Source of the DNA: OMPR01 sp965183835
Lineage (GTDB): Bacteria > Pseudomonadota > Alphaproteobacteria > Rhodobacterales > Rhodobacteraceae
Length of the DNA stretch: 64,000 nt
Assembly (NCBI GenBank): GCA_965183835.1
Contig: CBCYME010000024.1
Span: 1-64,000, forward strand
Reading direction: 5' to 3'
Below, one piece after another: positions 35,401-45,097 of this stretch. How positions within the stretch are numbered: position 1 is the stretch's first letter; the number at the start of each line of letters is the position of its first letter. The notes beneath the pieces are model-generated. The model saw only the letters and a list, made by a program, of their open reading frames with translations, had not been told where the DNA came from and searched no databases. The translations under genes were made by a program, and so were the position numbers.

Positions 35401-35747
35401 CAATTCGGTAGAAACGAACAGCTGGATTAATAGCCTTATTTTGCTGAACTTCCAACGGTCAAGTATCTGTTTTTAAATAGGTTTTAACCTCCCCTTAAGA
35501 CTGCCGTAAACTTCTATCCGCGACATTCTCAACTGGGATCGAACCTTGTCCACATTTTTCGCGATGGTACAGAAGTGGTACAGGAACAAGCATCTGAGTG
35601 CTCCACCGATTTCGCCATTGTTGCACGTTACAAGAGCAGCGGCGGTGAGACTAACGCCGGGGCACAAATACTAGATCGTCTGACCCCTGCTGCCTTTTGC
35701 TCAAATCTTTGCAGATTTCGTATGACCTGCCCCCAAAGCTCCCTCAT
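35401..35747. other. Gene-free stretch just inside element 1
   Basis: About 350 bp with no recognised gene. The repeat GGTACAGAAGTGGTACAG near 35566-35585 is the only regularity seen and may be an integrase arm site; this is speculative. Confidence 0.35.
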
Positions 35748-36045
35748 TCATAACGAGAGTTTGAGGGTTTGGATTTCATATTCTTCGTCTTCTGTTTGCA
35801 CAAGCGCTCGGCGCGCTTGTGCGGGCGTTTGGTTGTCCAACGATGAGTGTGGCCTGACGTGCTTGTAATCATATCGCCAAAGCGCCAGCTTCCAGCGTGC
35901 ATCGTCCAGACTGTCGACCCATTCTTCGTTCAGCAGTTCATCTCGCAGGCTGCCATTTCCTTTAGCAAATAACGCGCTTGTTGGCTTTCTACCATGTCGG
36001 CAAGATCGCGTTGCATGTCTTCAGGCAGCTTGGATGATCGACGCC
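35748..36045 (-). pseudogene. IS3-family transposase OrfB, C-terminal fragment
   Basis: The minus strand reads GSLRDELLNEEWVDSLDDAR then KLALWRYDYKHVRPHSSLDN and QTPAQARRAL, the standard C-terminus of an IS3-family OrfB, ending at a stop at 35748. Upstream of GSLRDE the frame is broken and sequence in another frame (RDLADMVESQQARYLL) is unrelated. The DDE core is absent. Confidence 0.8.
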
Positions 36046-36048
36046 TTT

Positions 36049-37911
36049 TTACAGCGCCTTGTCGAACACGGCACTTAGACGTCGAACGAATTCTGCCGGA
36101 TCTGAAGGTGCTTCGCCATCGGCGATCTTGGCCTGATCCAACAGTAAGTGTGCGGCATCCTGCAAAAGAGGGTCTGATGCCGCCTTCTCGCCCTTTGCGC
36201 GTTGTGCCAGCTTTTCTAGGATACTGTGCGTGGGGTTGAGCTCAAGAATTCGGGTCGCTCCATCCACCATTTGACCATGTCGTTTCAGCAATCTTTCCAG
36301 ATTGGCATCCATGTCGCCTTCGTCCGCGACAAGACAAACCGGGCTGCTTGTGAGCCGTTTGGAAGGACGCACATCCTTAACGGCATCACCGAGTTCAACC
36401 TTGATCACAGCGATTAGGTCAGCAAGGTCAGACTCGTCTGATGAGTCTTCTGCATCTTCGATTTGGTCACTTTCGATCTTGTCGAGTTCCGTTGCTCCTC
36501 GGGTGACTGATTTAAAGGTCTTACCTTCAAATTCTGTCACATGTTGTAGCCAAAATTCATCGACATTGTCAGACAACAGCAGGACTTCGACCCCTTTGGC
36601 CTTGAACCCTTCAAGCTGCGGAGAATGCACCAGCTTCTTGCTGTCTTCTCCAGTGATGTAATAGATAGAATCCTGCCCCTCTTTGCAGCGAGCGACATAG
36701 TCGGACAGGCTGGTTAGGCCATCATTTCCTGTCGATGAGAAGCGACAGACCTCCAACAGTTTATTTTGCAAGTCCGGGTCTTCAATCAGGCCTTCTTTAA
36801 GGACGGCACCAAAGTTTTCCCAGAAAGTCGTATACTCGTCAGGAGCCTTACTCGCCTTTTTCTTTAGCTCGCTCAGCACTTTATTGCTCAAAGCCTTTTT
36901 GATCTTGGCCAACTTCGGGTCAGATTGCAGCATTTCTCGCGAAACGTTGAGAGAAAGATCTTCGGAATCGACGACTCCCCGCAGAAACCTCAGATAGGAC
37001 GGTATAAGCCCTTCAGTGTTTTCAGAGATAAAGACCCGGTTCACATAGAGTTTCACATGGCTCTTGCGTTCGTTGTCATAAAGATCAAACGGCGCCATTG
37101 AAGGCACATACAAAAGGCTTGTGTGGTTCACCACGCCTTCGACCCGGTTATGCAATACCAACCAAGGCGTATCAAATGCATGTGAAGAATGATGGTAGAA
37201 TTCCGTGTGCTGTTCTTCCGTCACTTCTTTCGGTGGGCGGGTCCAAATTGCGGAAGCAGAATTCAAAGTTTCGTCGCCCAAGAGCACAGGAAAGCCGATG
37301 TGGTCAGAATAGGTTCGCACGATATGTTGGATCCGCACGTCTTCCAGAAATTCCTTGGCGTCTTTTTTCAGATGCAAAACCACCGTCGTGCCGCACTCGC
37401 TTTTGTCAGTTGGCTCAATAGTGAATTCGCCCTTCCCGTCAGAGACCCACAGCCAGCTTTGGTCTTCGCCTGCTTTCCGGGTTGTCACCTCTACCTTATT
37501 GGCAACCATGAATGCCGAATAGAACCCAACCCCGAATTGACCGATTAGTCCGAGATCACCTTTTTTGTCTTCTTTGAGTGCCTCAAGAAACGCGCCAGTA
37601 CCGGATCGAGCGATTGTCCCCAGCGTTTCCAGAAGATCTGCATGGTTCATTCCGATACCATTGTCAGAGATAGAAAGCGTTTTGGCTTTTTTGTCGACTT
37701 CAAGGGCAATTACAAATTGCTCTGCGTTGGCTGCGATCTCCGGCCTTGTCAGCGCCTCGTAACGAAGCTTGTCACAGGCATCAGACGCATTTGATATCAG
37801 TTCGCGCAGGAAGATCTCCCGATTTGAGTAAAGAGAACCCGCCACGATATCCAGTAACTGGCCAACTTCCGTCTGGAAGGAAAAGGTTTCTTTAACATCA
37901 GCATACGCCAT
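36049..37911 (-). CDS. htpG: Chaperone protein HtpG (bacterial Hsp90)
   Basis: A full-length 620-residue Hsp90. The GHKL ATPase domain shows LRELISNASDACDKLRYE, SISDNGIGM and GQFGVGFYSAFM, followed by the middle domain (YVNRVFISEN) and the C-terminal dimerisation domain. It refolds or holds client proteins under heat stress with ATP. The ATG at 37911 (MAYADVKETF) is the normal family start; one at 37932 adds seven residues. A heat-shock-type promoter is present upstream. It is divergent from cbpA. Carriage on an integrative element implies that it is an extra copy beside a chromosomal one. Confidence 0.95.
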   Translation of the reverse strand: MAYADVKETFSFQTEVGQLLDIVAGSLYSNREIFLRELISNASDACDKLRYEALTRPEIAANAEQFVIALEVDKKAKTLSISDNGIGMNHADLLETLGTIARSGTGAFLEALKEDKKGDLGLIGQFGVGFYSAFMVANKVEVTTRKAGEDQSWLWVSDGKGEFTIEPTDKSECGTTVVLHLKKDAKEFLEDVRIQHIVRTYSDHIGFPVLLGDETLNSASAIWTRPPKEVTEEQHTEFYHHSSHAFDTPWLVLHNRVEGVVNHTSLLYVPSMAPFDLYDNERKSHVKLYVNRVFISENTEGLIPSYLRFLRGVVDSEDLSLNVSREMLQSDPKLAKIKKALSNKVLSELKKKASKAPDEYTTFWENFGAVLKEGLIEDPDLQNKLLEVCRFSSTGNDGLTSLSDYVARCKEGQDSIYYITGEDSKKLVHSPQLEGFKAKGVEVLLLSDNVDEFWLQHVTEFEGKTFKSVTRGATELDKIESDQIEDAEDSSDESDLADLIAVIKVELGDAVKDVRPSKRLTSSPVCLVADEGDMDANLERLLKRHGQMVDGATRILELNPTHSILEKLAQRAKGEKAASDPLLQDAAHLLLDQAKIADGEAPSDPAEFVRRLSAVFDKAL

Positions 37912-37961
37912 CGGGATATTTCCTAGCTTCAATTGGAAGGTCTTTTAGATTTCTCGGCGAA

Positions 37962-37988
37962 CATATGAAGGTGAGAGTGGGCTTTCAA
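37962..37988 (-). promoter_or_regulatory. Possible heat-shock (sigma-32-like) promoter of htpG
   Basis: On the minus strand TTGAAA (37983-37988) is followed after 11 bp by CCTTCATATG (37962-37971), which resembles the alphaproteobacterial sigma-32 pattern CTTGAA-N11-14-CCCCATAT. It lies about 50-77 bp upstream of the htpG ATG. Confidence 0.45.
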
Positions 37989-38098
37989 CCGACATTCTCT
38001 TGGCTAGAGCGGCCACGGCCCAACCTTGAAGCAACCGTCTGCCTGGCATGCTCAATGCCCCGATGGCGTGACGAGCCAAAGATCAAACAACCGCTTTG

Positions 38099-38127
38099 TT
38101 GAAATGCGAAACTCACTTCACTAGAAT
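38099..38127 (+). promoter_or_regulatory. Sigma-70-like promoter of cbpA
   Basis: TTGAAA at 38099-38104 and TAGAAT at 38122-38127 are separated by 17 bp, close to consensus. Transcription would start near 38134, about 36 bp before the cbpA ATG. Confidence 0.5.
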
Positions 38128-38169
38128 GAACGATAAGGCTTATCCAAAAATGGAGTTGGAAACTGATCC

Positions 38170-39102
38170 ATGAGCGATGATCCATATAAGGTGCTGGGCG
38201 TGCAGAAGACGGCGACTCAGGCCGAGATTAAGAAAGCTTACCGCGCACTTGCAAAGAAGCTGCATCCAGACTTGCACCCTGGCGACTCTGGCAAGATGGC
38301 CGAGTTTCAAGCGGCTTCAGCCGCCAATGATCTGTTGAGTGATCCGGAAAAACGCAAACGTTTCGACAATGGAGAAATCGATGCGAGCGGCCAGGAGCGG
38401 CAGGAGCGACAGTTCTACCATCAATATGCCAATCAAGATGCGGGGCGCCGCTATGATACCGGCCCAGACATGGGAGGCTTCGGCGACCAGTCTGATTTGT
38501 TCTCTGAGCTGTTTAGACAGCGCCAGCGCAGCGGTAACGCATCCGGACAAGAGTTTCACGCACGCGGTCAGGACTTGCGTTACCATCTTGATGTCGATTT
38601 CATCGATGCTGCAATTGGTGCCAAGCGTAGCGTAACGATGCCGGACGGAAAGGGGATCGAGATTTCGGTTCCGCCTGGTATCGCTGATGGCCAAACCCTT
38701 CGCTTGCGCGGGAAAGGCGCTCCAGGCCATGGACAGGGACCATCCGGCGACGCCTTCGTTACCATCAGTGTACGTCCACATCCGGTATTTCTGCGTGAGG
38801 GTGACAACATTGAAGTTGAGTTGCCGATTACCTTTGATGAGGCTGTTCTTGGCGCAAAGATCGAAGTGCCAACGATCTCAGGTGCCGTGTCTATGACCAT
38901 TCCCAAGGGAGTGTCCTCCGGGCACCGCCTAAGGCTCAAAGGCAAGGGGATCACCAAGGGCAAGGGACAGGGTGGAGATCAGTTTGTCCGCCTTAAGATA
39001 GTGCTGCCAGACAAGATCGATGAGCAATTGGAAGAGCTTGCAACGCGCTGGCGGGATCAGACCAGTTTTGACCCGCGGGAAGAACTGCGGAGGAAAACAT
39101 GA
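38170..39102 (+). CDS. cbpA: CbpA-type DnaJ co-chaperone
   Basis: A 310-residue Hsp40 without the zinc-finger domain. The J-domain (residues about 4-70) has the HPD motif in KKLHPDLHPG. A linker follows, then the DnaJ C-terminal substrate-binding domain (ISVPPGIADGQTLRLRGKGA and VPTISGAVSMTIPKG). It stimulates the DnaK ATPase. It overlaps cbpM by 4 bp, the standard CbpA-CbpM operon, and lies divergent from htpG. Confidence 0.93.
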   Translation: MSDDPYKVLGVQKTATQAEIKKAYRALAKKLHPDLHPGDSGKMAEFQAASAANDLLSDPEKRKRFDNGEIDASGQERQERQFYHQYANQDAGRRYDTGPDMGGFGDQSDLFSELFRQRQRSGNASGQEFHARGQDLRYHLDVDFIDAAIGAKRSVTMPDGKGIEISVPPGIADGQTLRLRGKGAPGHGQGPSGDAFVTISVRPHPVFLREGDNIEVELPITFDEAVLGAKIEVPTISGAVSMTIPKGVSSGHRLRLKGKGITKGKGQGGDQFVRLKIVLPDKIDEQLEELATRWRDQTSFDPREELRRKT

Positions 39103-39455
39103 GTTTTGATGAACGAATGGTTGTCGCTCGCGTTGAGCGCCTAAACTTACGGGAACTTAGAATTTGGGTCCGCGAAGGTTGGGTTCGCCCTGCTCACAGT
39201 GAGGCAGGGCCAATCTTCGACGAGCTAGACATCGCTCGCATCCGACTTTTGTGCGATTTGAAGAAAGACATGTCGCTTCCGACGGCTGCGCTTCCCGTCG
39301 TTCTAACCCTTATCGACAATTTGCACCAAACGCGTCGGGAGCTTTGTGCGCTTACCGAAGCTCTCGAAGAACAGCCTGAAGGTGTGCGGCGAACAGTTGT
39401 CACCAAATTTCGAGCCATACATGGCAATGTTAGCGGAGCAGACGGCGACCAATAG
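39099..39455 (+). CDS. cbpM: Chaperone modulator CbpM
   Basis: A 118-residue MerR-like protein (NLRELRIWVREGWVRP) with a helical C-terminus. CbpM binds the J-domain of CbpA and inhibits it. The 4-bp overlap with cbpA and the family-typical length support the call. Confidence 0.85.
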   Translation: MSFDERMVVARVERLNLRELRIWVREGWVRPAHSEAGPIFDELDIARIRLLCDLKKDMSLPTAALPVVLTLIDNLHQTRRELCALTEALEEQPEGVRRTVVTKFRAIHGNVSGADGDQ

Positions 39456-39511
39456 GAACGAGTATCGCCAATAACTCGCCTCGGAGCCAAACCAAGAAAT
39501 GGAGAGGGTAA

Positions 39512-39823
39512 ATGCATATTGATCTTGCAACGAGACGTCGTGTTCTATTGGTGATGTACCAGCGATACCAGAAAGCCGACCGAGCTTGGGACGTTGCCCG
39601 ACAAGAGGTGAAGAGTTGGTTTCCGCGTGGAGAATGGCCAAGCTCCTCGAAAATCGGGGATCGTGGGTCACACATAAGACGCCTATATGAGCAACGTGAA
39701 CGGGCCATGATCCAGTTGGACGCTGCACGCTTAAAGCTTGACGTAGCGAAACAGCGTTTGGCATTGAGACGTCAAAAATCAATGACGACCCCCACGCTAT
39801 TTCTGTCCTACACAAGCCGCTGA
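39512..39823 (+). CDS. Small basic coiled-coil protein of the chaperone island
   Basis: A 103-residue helical, basic protein with an RLYEQRERAMIQLDAARLKL coiled-coil stretch. GGAGAGGG precedes the ATG. It is 56 bp downstream of cbpM and in the same direction, so it probably belongs to the same transcript. The function is unknown. Confidence 0.6.
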   Translation: MHIDLATRRRVLLVMYQRYQKADRAWDVARQEVKSWFPRGEWPSSSKIGDRGSHIRRLYEQRERAMIQLDAARLKLDVAKQRLALRRQKSMTTPTLFLSYTSR

Positions 39824-40432
39824 TTAGCCAACAAGTTCAATGGGCGCCTTCACATCCTGCGGCCAGCGTGGGCACCTCCGATCACCAACACTCGCATCCG
39901 TGAAAACTCAACCGTACTACCCAAGGAGAAACTCCCTCAAATCCATGTGTCACGGACTCGCAGAATAAACGCGCCAACGGAAGGTGGGATCTAAACAGCG
40001 GTTACGGAGTACTTCATTCAAAAAAGAAATAGTTCGGCAGTCAACACAGGTTGTTGTCCGCCCCGTGTCCGCATTTGGGTTATTAGCCGCTGCACAGTTA
40101 ATTTCGTCAACCCTGTACGATATCCGCAAAAAACGACCGCCACCGGTCGGGTGACCTCCTTTTGGAGATCTCCACTATGGCAACACTAATAAGCTCCTCA
40201 TAAGCTTCCGGTCCATAATGACCGGTTGCCAGGTACGCATCTACGAAGGCGTATCGGTCATCTTTGTAGCCTTCGGTCATACCGGGAGGGGCCTCGACCC
40301 TTTTATGAGTATTGTGTTGAGGCTATTGAGGCTGGTGATGACCACGCCACTCGATGATCTGGTTCAAGTTGCGCACAACGCGCTCGGCGGGCAGCGAGAA
40401 GTCCACTTCGATGCATAAACCCTCACGGTTGA
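39824..40432. other. Gene-free stretch of about 600 bp
   Basis: No open frame with recognisable features. The sequence before 40433 probably includes decayed 5' DNA of the pRiA4b ORF-3-like gene, but it has stops in all frames. Confidence 0.45.
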
Positions 40433-40813
40433 AGTCGTCCAGATCCGGATTTTAGCAGTGATGACCTGCCCGCTGACAAAACAACTCTTGTTGAGGTGCT
40501 GACAGACACCGGCACACGCAGCATCCGTTACATCCACGACTTCGGCGATAGTTCGGAACAAAGGCTGCAAATCAAGGACTTCACCGATCCGAACTTATGT
40601 AGTCTATACCCTCGCCTGACCGACATCTCAGGCCGATGCCCACCAAAAGACGTCGGTGGCCTCCACGGGTACGAAGAGTTCCTGGACGCGATGGCCAAAC
40701 CCAAGCACCCAGAACACGAGAACCTCAAAGAATGGAATGGTGGCTCGTTCGACCCAAGCACGCCACCAGCAGACAAACTAAGCTTCGAAGTGCTTAAGCT
40801 GGCAAAACGGTAG
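40433..40813 (+). pseudogene. pRiA4b ORF-3-family protein, C-terminal fragment
   Basis: The open part reads DPDFSSDDLPADKTTLVEVL, then SIRYIHDFGDSSEQR and CPPKDVGGLHGYEEFLDAMA, the standard middle and C-terminus of pRiA4b ORF-3 proteins. The N-terminal third (the IW..IQVP.. portion) is absent and a TGA stands in frame at 40430. A GTG at 40496 could still start a shortened product. Confidence 0.7.
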
Positions 40814-40914
40814 AAGCCGAAAAAGACGGTCAATTGATCAACGTGGGGTCAAACAACCGCTTACTTTCCACCTCGGAATCCAAAAGAAGAATTTTTGTTC
40901 CGCTCTATTGAGGA

Positions 40915-41310
40915 TTACTCTGCCAATAGTTCGTACAGTTCGCCAAACCCCAACGTTGAAAAATCTTTTTTATCCTCGTCTGAAATTTCACGATATTCAT
41001 CCTTGATGGCAGTGTATGTGAATTCAGAAAAGTTCTTCATTGATGGATGGTGAAGTGTTAGGAATACCGAGTTGCAAGTGGGGTTTAAGAGTGCAGAAGT
41101 CTTGTCCTCGCTGTATAGCTGAGCACATGCATTATAAGTCTCACTCAGTACTAGGTGCTGGTTTTCTTCTTTGAATCTTGCTGGGATGCTCTCCCTGAGT
41201 TTTTGGAGCCTCTCTACGGCCTTTTTTGATTGATCATAGGTGCCAATCTCTTGCGCGTACGAAACTGTTGCGCAACAGCATAGAATGCCCACTGCAATTG
41301 ATCTTAGCAT
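40915..41310 (-). CDS. Hypothetical secreted protein
   Basis: A 131-residue protein with a signal peptide (MLRSIAVGILCCCATVSYAQ, predicted cleavage after position 19). The mature part is charged and contains two cysteines (NACAQ and NPTCNS), suggesting a disulfide. No family recognised. It sits alone among fragments and is slightly AT-richer than the backbone. Confidence 0.6.
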   Translation of the reverse strand: MLRSIAVGILCCCATVSYAQEIGTYDQSKKAVERLQKLRESIPARFKEENQHLVLSETYNACAQLYSEDKTSALLNPTCNSVFLTLHHPSMKNFSEFTYTAIKDEYREISDEDKKDFSTLGFGELYELLAE

Positions 41311-41493
41311 TATTGAATTCTCCCAACGCCCTCGGCTGATGCCATGTTTGGTTTCATACCGACAAGCATAAGAGCGGCGATGATGGCTATTTTGGCTGAC
41401 ATTCAGGTCTCCTGTAGAACTCTTTTGATTATCGCCACGGCCATCTTAGCAAAACAGATTGAAGATCATTTAAGCCCGGAACAACTCCCAGGC

Positions 41494-41878
41494 TCACAAA
41501 AAGATATCGACGTCAGCAAAGCGTAGGGTTTCCGCGTGAATGACGGTATTTACTCCATCTAGATCGCCTTCGCCGACATACTCGACAATGGTTCTCAATC
41601 CATCCTTGGTGAGTGTGTAATCACTGCGATTATGGGTAAACAGTATTACATCTTCCCCCCATCCCCCATCAAGCGTATCGTCGCCACCATTCCCGATGAG
41701 GAGATCATCCCCATACGTCCCTGCCAGATAGTTGTTGCCGTGATCGCCCGTTAGGGTGTCATTGCCCCAGCCAGACCGTACATTCTCGATGCCTGAATAC
41801 TGATCGTTTGCCGCGTCGCCTGACCACCCGCGACCGCGTAACAACGACAGGTCAATATCGGCGGCAGTGTTCTTGAAC
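41494..41878 (-). pseudogene. RTX/hemolysin-type calcium-binding protein, C-terminal fragment
   Basis: About 128 residues containing degenerate nonapeptide repeats (WGNDTLTGDHGNNYLAGTYG, then DDLLIGNGGDDTLDGG) and a C-terminal tail (FTHNRSDYTLTKDG ... FADVDIFL) that resembles a type I secretion signal. The N-terminal side is replaced by the IS21 fragment at 41879, so the gene is truncated and has no start of its own. Confidence 0.75.
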
Positions 41879-42349
41879 TCCCCCGCCCAGTCGTTTGCTG
41901 CGCACGCTGCCGATCCACCTTCCACACCCGCACAAAGGCCGCGACCCTCTCATACGACCCATCAAAGCCAAGCTTCACCAGATCGGCATGCATCTGCTTG
42001 GCCGTGCGCCTGTCTTTGCGCGATTTGCGCTGCTCCGTCACCAGCCAGGTCGACAACTTGTCCACGTAAGGATCCAGCTTGGTTGGCCGCGAAGGTGTTC
42101 GAAACTGCGGCTCAACAATCCCCTCACGAAGGTATTTTCTGATGGTATTGCGAGACAGCCCAGTTCGCCGTGAAATTTCGCGAATGGGCATCTTGTCCCT
42201 CAGTGCCCACCGTCGAATAACGCTCAAAAATCCCATGTCTATCACTCCAATAACCCCCAACACATCCCGTCAGGAGCACGGTTACACATGGGTCATTTCT
42301 CAGTGACAATTCTGACCTCTACCGGGTCAGTTCTCAGTGACATTCAACA
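41879..42349 (-). mobile_element. Partial IS21-family copy (istA 5' end plus terminal inverted repeat)
   Basis: This 471-bp segment appears identical to 54699-55169 of the complete IS21-family element and lies in the same orientation. It holds the first about 125 codons of istA, the upstream region and the right-hand end (ending ...CATTCAACA). Its left side joins RTX gene sequence and its right side the capsid gene. Confidence 0.9.
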
Positions 42350-42395
42350 CTCCGCTCCTTCTGCGCCCGGTAATCCTGAAAAGAAAGGTTCAAAA

Positions 42396-43694
42396 ATGAA
42401 CACCCCCACCACCGAACAACAACCGGCCAGCACAAAGGCTATCAATGTGAATTCAGAACGCCGCCGTGCATCTGAGATTTATGCGTTGGCCCGCCAATTC
42501 AGCGTACCTGCGCAAGACGTCGAGACCGCGATTTCGGATGGCACATCGGTTGGCGCATTCCAGCGGTCTATTCTGGATCAAATGGGCGGTGACACGCCCG
42601 CGCCCACACGCAGCCGCATGGCATCACCCGCCGTTGCATCGACCGAACGGTCGTATTCGCTGACGCGGATGGCTCAAGCGCAGATCACCGGCGACTGGTC
42701 ACAGGCTGGCTTTGAACGGGAAGTTTCCCAGGAACTGCAAACCCAGATCGGGCGCAGCGCATCCGGGGCTTATGTTCCTACCGCTGTTCTGGCTAGCCGC
42801 AACCTGGTCACAACCTCAAACGCTTCGTCGCTGATCGGCACTCAGCAGATGCACGACGCATTTATCCAGGTGTTGAAACCCCAAGTCCGCGTGATGGAAT
42901 TGGGCGCGACCGTTCTGCCAGGCCTGGTCGAAAACGTATCCATCCCCCGGCAGACGGCCGGATGTTCGGCAGAGTGGATTGCAGAAAATGCAGAGGCCAC
43001 CGAATCCACACCTGGATTCGATGCAGTCACGCTGACAATGCACCAGCTTTCGGCCAACACCCGGATTTCTCGCCGCCAACTCAAGCAGAGCCTGCCTGCC
43101 GTGGATCAAATCCTATCTAACGATCTGCGCGCCCAAATCGCGGTGGCTTTGGACAAAGCCGCTATTGCGGGGAGCGGGGTTGCCGAGCAACCAACGGGCA
43201 TTTTGAACCAAACCGGCATCGGTGCTGTTGAATTAGGGACCGATGGCGACCTCGTGACCTGGGCAAAGCTTATGGAACTTGTGAGCAAAGTAGAGTCGGC
43301 AAACGTCGATCCGGCGACCTTGGGCTTCCTGAGCAATCTCAAGATCAAAGGCTACCTCATGTCCACCCCGCGCATTGCTGGCACTGACGCAATGATGTTG
43401 GACCCCGATGCGGCAGCGACTGCAGAGGACTTGCGACTGGCTGGATACAAAGCCCGGTTCTCCGGCAACGTACCATCCGATCTAACCAAGGGCAGCGGGA
43501 CCGACTTGTCGGCCGTGATCTTTGGAGCCTGGGCGGATTTGCTGATCGGCCAATGGGGAGGCATTGACCTCATAGTGGACGATGCGACCGAGGCCGCGAA
43601 AGGGAATGTCCGGCTGGTGGCTCATTCCGAATGGGACATTGCCGCTCGCCATGCAGAATCGTTCGCTGCAATCCAGGATGTTCAGACCCCGTAA
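42396..43694 (+). CDS. HK97-family major capsid protein (possibly the C-terminal part of a protease-capsid fusion)
   Basis: A 432-residue product from ATG 42396. The first about 130 residues look like a scaffold or delta region (NSERRRASEIYALARQF, MGGDTPAPTRSRM), then the HK97 fold follows (GASALVP-like SGAYVPTAVLASRNLV, WIAENAEATEST, AEWIAEN, GTGVAEQPTGIL-type block). The frame is open back to the IS21 end at 42349, and alphaproteobacterial relatives are often prohead protease-capsid fusions, so the IS probably removed the N-terminal protease. No terminase, portal or tail genes are nearby. It could be a prophage or phage-satellite relic. ATG 42396 has an AAAGG motif ahead. Confidence 0.8.
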   Translation: MNTPTTEQQPASTKAINVNSERRRASEIYALARQFSVPAQDVETAISDGTSVGAFQRSILDQMGGDTPAPTRSRMASPAVASTERSYSLTRMAQAQITGDWSQAGFEREVSQELQTQIGRSASGAYVPTAVLASRNLVTTSNASSLIGTQQMHDAFIQVLKPQVRVMELGATVLPGLVENVSIPRQTAGCSAEWIAENAEATESTPGFDAVTLTMHQLSANTRISRRQLKQSLPAVDQILSNDLRAQIAVALDKAAIAGSGVAEQPTGILNQTGIGAVELGTDGDLVTWAKLMELVSKVESANVDPATLGFLSNLKIKGYLMSTPRIAGTDAMMLDPDAAATAEDLRLAGYKARFSGNVPSDLTKGSGTDLSAVIFGAWADLLIGQWGGIDLIVDDATEAAKGNVRLVAHSEWDIAARHAESFAAIQDVQTP

Positions 43695-43777
43695 CCGCTT
43701 CTGAACGAACCTCCTGCCCCTTCAACGTCTACTCTGTTGGGGCAGGCCACCTTACGCCCATACATGCCGAGGTCAAT

Positions 43778-44029
43778 ATGCTCCAATCAGCCTCAAATCA
43801 AAGTGCTGGCATTATCCCACTACCGACGCGGCGCGGCCTCTCAAGAGTAGAATCCGCAGAATACATCGGTGTTGGGGCTTCTAAGTTTGACGCAATGGTG
43901 GCTGACGGTAGAATGCCGAAACCAAAGAAAATTGACGGCAGAAGAGTGTGGGACGTCCGTTTACTGGACTTTTCATTTGAGGCTTTACCTGGTGGTGAGG
44001 ACGCAGACTATAATCCTTGGGATGATTAA
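43778..44029 (+). CDS. Small helix-turn-helix protein (excisionase-like)
   Basis: An 83-residue protein with an AlpA/excisionase-like winged helix (LSRVESAEYIGVGASKFDAM, VADGRMPKPKKIDGRRVWDV). GAGG lies before the ATG at 43778. It ends immediately before the integrase start (TAAATGA), the usual xis-int arrangement; a role in directing excision of element 1 is inferred. Confidence 0.75.
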   Translation: MLQSASNQSAGIIPLPTRRGLSRVESAEYIGVGASKFDAMVADGRMPKPKKIDGRRVWDVRLLDFSFEALPGGEDADYNPWDD

Positions 44030-45094
44030 ATGACCGAGGACCGAATGAAACTTCGATTAAAGTATGTTGTCGAGGATACAGATCGACACGGCAATGTGCG
44101 GTTGTATTATCGCCGCCACGGTCGAAAAATCCGCTTACGCGGCCCGGCCGGTTCACCTGAATTTCTGGCAGACTATCGAGAGGCGGCGGAGGGGCTTGCT
44201 GAACGCAAAGACAAAAGCCCCGGCGTCGGAAAGGTAATCCCGCGCAGCGTTCGTTGGCTATGTGTTCAGTATTTCAAAAGCGCCATGTTCAAAGAGTTGG
44301 ACCCACGCACTCAAAAGGTACGTCGCTCAATCCTGGAACGCTTCTGCAAGCACAAGAACGACGGGGACAAACCTTTTGCTCCGCTACAGCCCAGACACGT
44401 CCGTATTCGACGCGATGAAATGTCGGACCGCCCAGAGGCCGCAAACAGCATGGTAAAGGCCCTACGGCAGCTTTATCGGTTCGCGCTGCGGTATGACCAC
44501 CATGACGACAATCCGGCGGACAAGGTGGAATATCTAAAAGGGAACGCTGATGGCTTCCACTCCTGGACGCTGGACGAAATCGAAAAATACGAGGAGATAC
44601 ACCCAGTCGGGACGACAGCGCGTCTAGCTTTGGCTCTCGCTCTATACACCGGACAACGCCGGTCCGACTTGGTGCAGTTTGGTAAGCAGCACATCCGCGA
44701 CGGCTGGTTAGTCTTTACGCAGCACAAAGGACGAAATCGCAACCCTGTACGAATGGAAATTCCAATCATTCCTGAGTTGCAAAGCGTCATAGATCAAACG
44801 CCGACCGGCGATTTGACCTTCCTAGTGACGGCCTTCAATCGCCCTTTCACTTCGAACGGATTCGGGAATCGGTTTCGTAAGTGGTGCGATGATGCGGGCT
44901 TGCCGCAATGCTCCGTCCACGGACTGCGCAAGGCTGCGGCAGCACGGTTGGCTGAGCTAGGTTGTACCGAACAAGAGATCATGGCGATCACCGGACACCG
45001 TACAAGCAAAGAGGTGACGCGATACACGCGCGCAGCAAGCCAAAAGACACGTGCTGAAAGCGCTCTGCGCCGAATGTCCGGAGAACAAAGCTAA
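44030..45094 (+). CDS. Tyrosine integrase of element 1
   Basis: A 354-residue phage-type tyrosine recombinase. The core-binding domain lies in the middle and the catalytic C-terminal domain shows the first Arg in YTGQRRSDLV, then HGLRKAAA (His and Arg), the second His in TGHRTSKEV and the nucleophilic Tyr in TRYTRA. It starts immediately after the stop of the excisionase-like gene and ends 90 bp before att copy B, in the normal position to serve it. Confidence 0.92.
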   Translation: MTEDRMKLRLKYVVEDTDRHGNVRLYYRRHGRKIRLRGPAGSPEFLADYREAAEGLAERKDKSPGVGKVIPRSVRWLCVQYFKSAMFKELDPRTQKVRRSILERFCKHKNDGDKPFAPLQPRHVRIRRDEMSDRPEAANSMVKALRQLYRFALRYDHHDDNPADKVEYLKGNADGFHSWTLDEIEKYEEIHPVGTTARLALALALYTGQRRSDLVQFGKQHIRDGWLVFTQHKGRNRNPVRMEIPIIPELQSVIDQTPTGDLTFLVTAFNRPFTSNGFGNRFRKWCDDAGLPQCSVHGLRKAAAARLAELGCTEQEIMAITGHRTSKEVTRYTRAASQKTRAESALRRMSGEQS

Positions 45095-45097
45095 GAC

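Noticed and set aside
41494..41878. RTX fragment as substrate of the HlyC-like enzyme
   Set aside because: It is a start-less C-terminal piece 37 kb away inside an island; no functional link is visible.
42288..42395. Start of the capsid gene at 42288
   Set aside because: Codons 42288-42349 lie in the IS21 terminal sequence; the likely start now available is ATG 42396.
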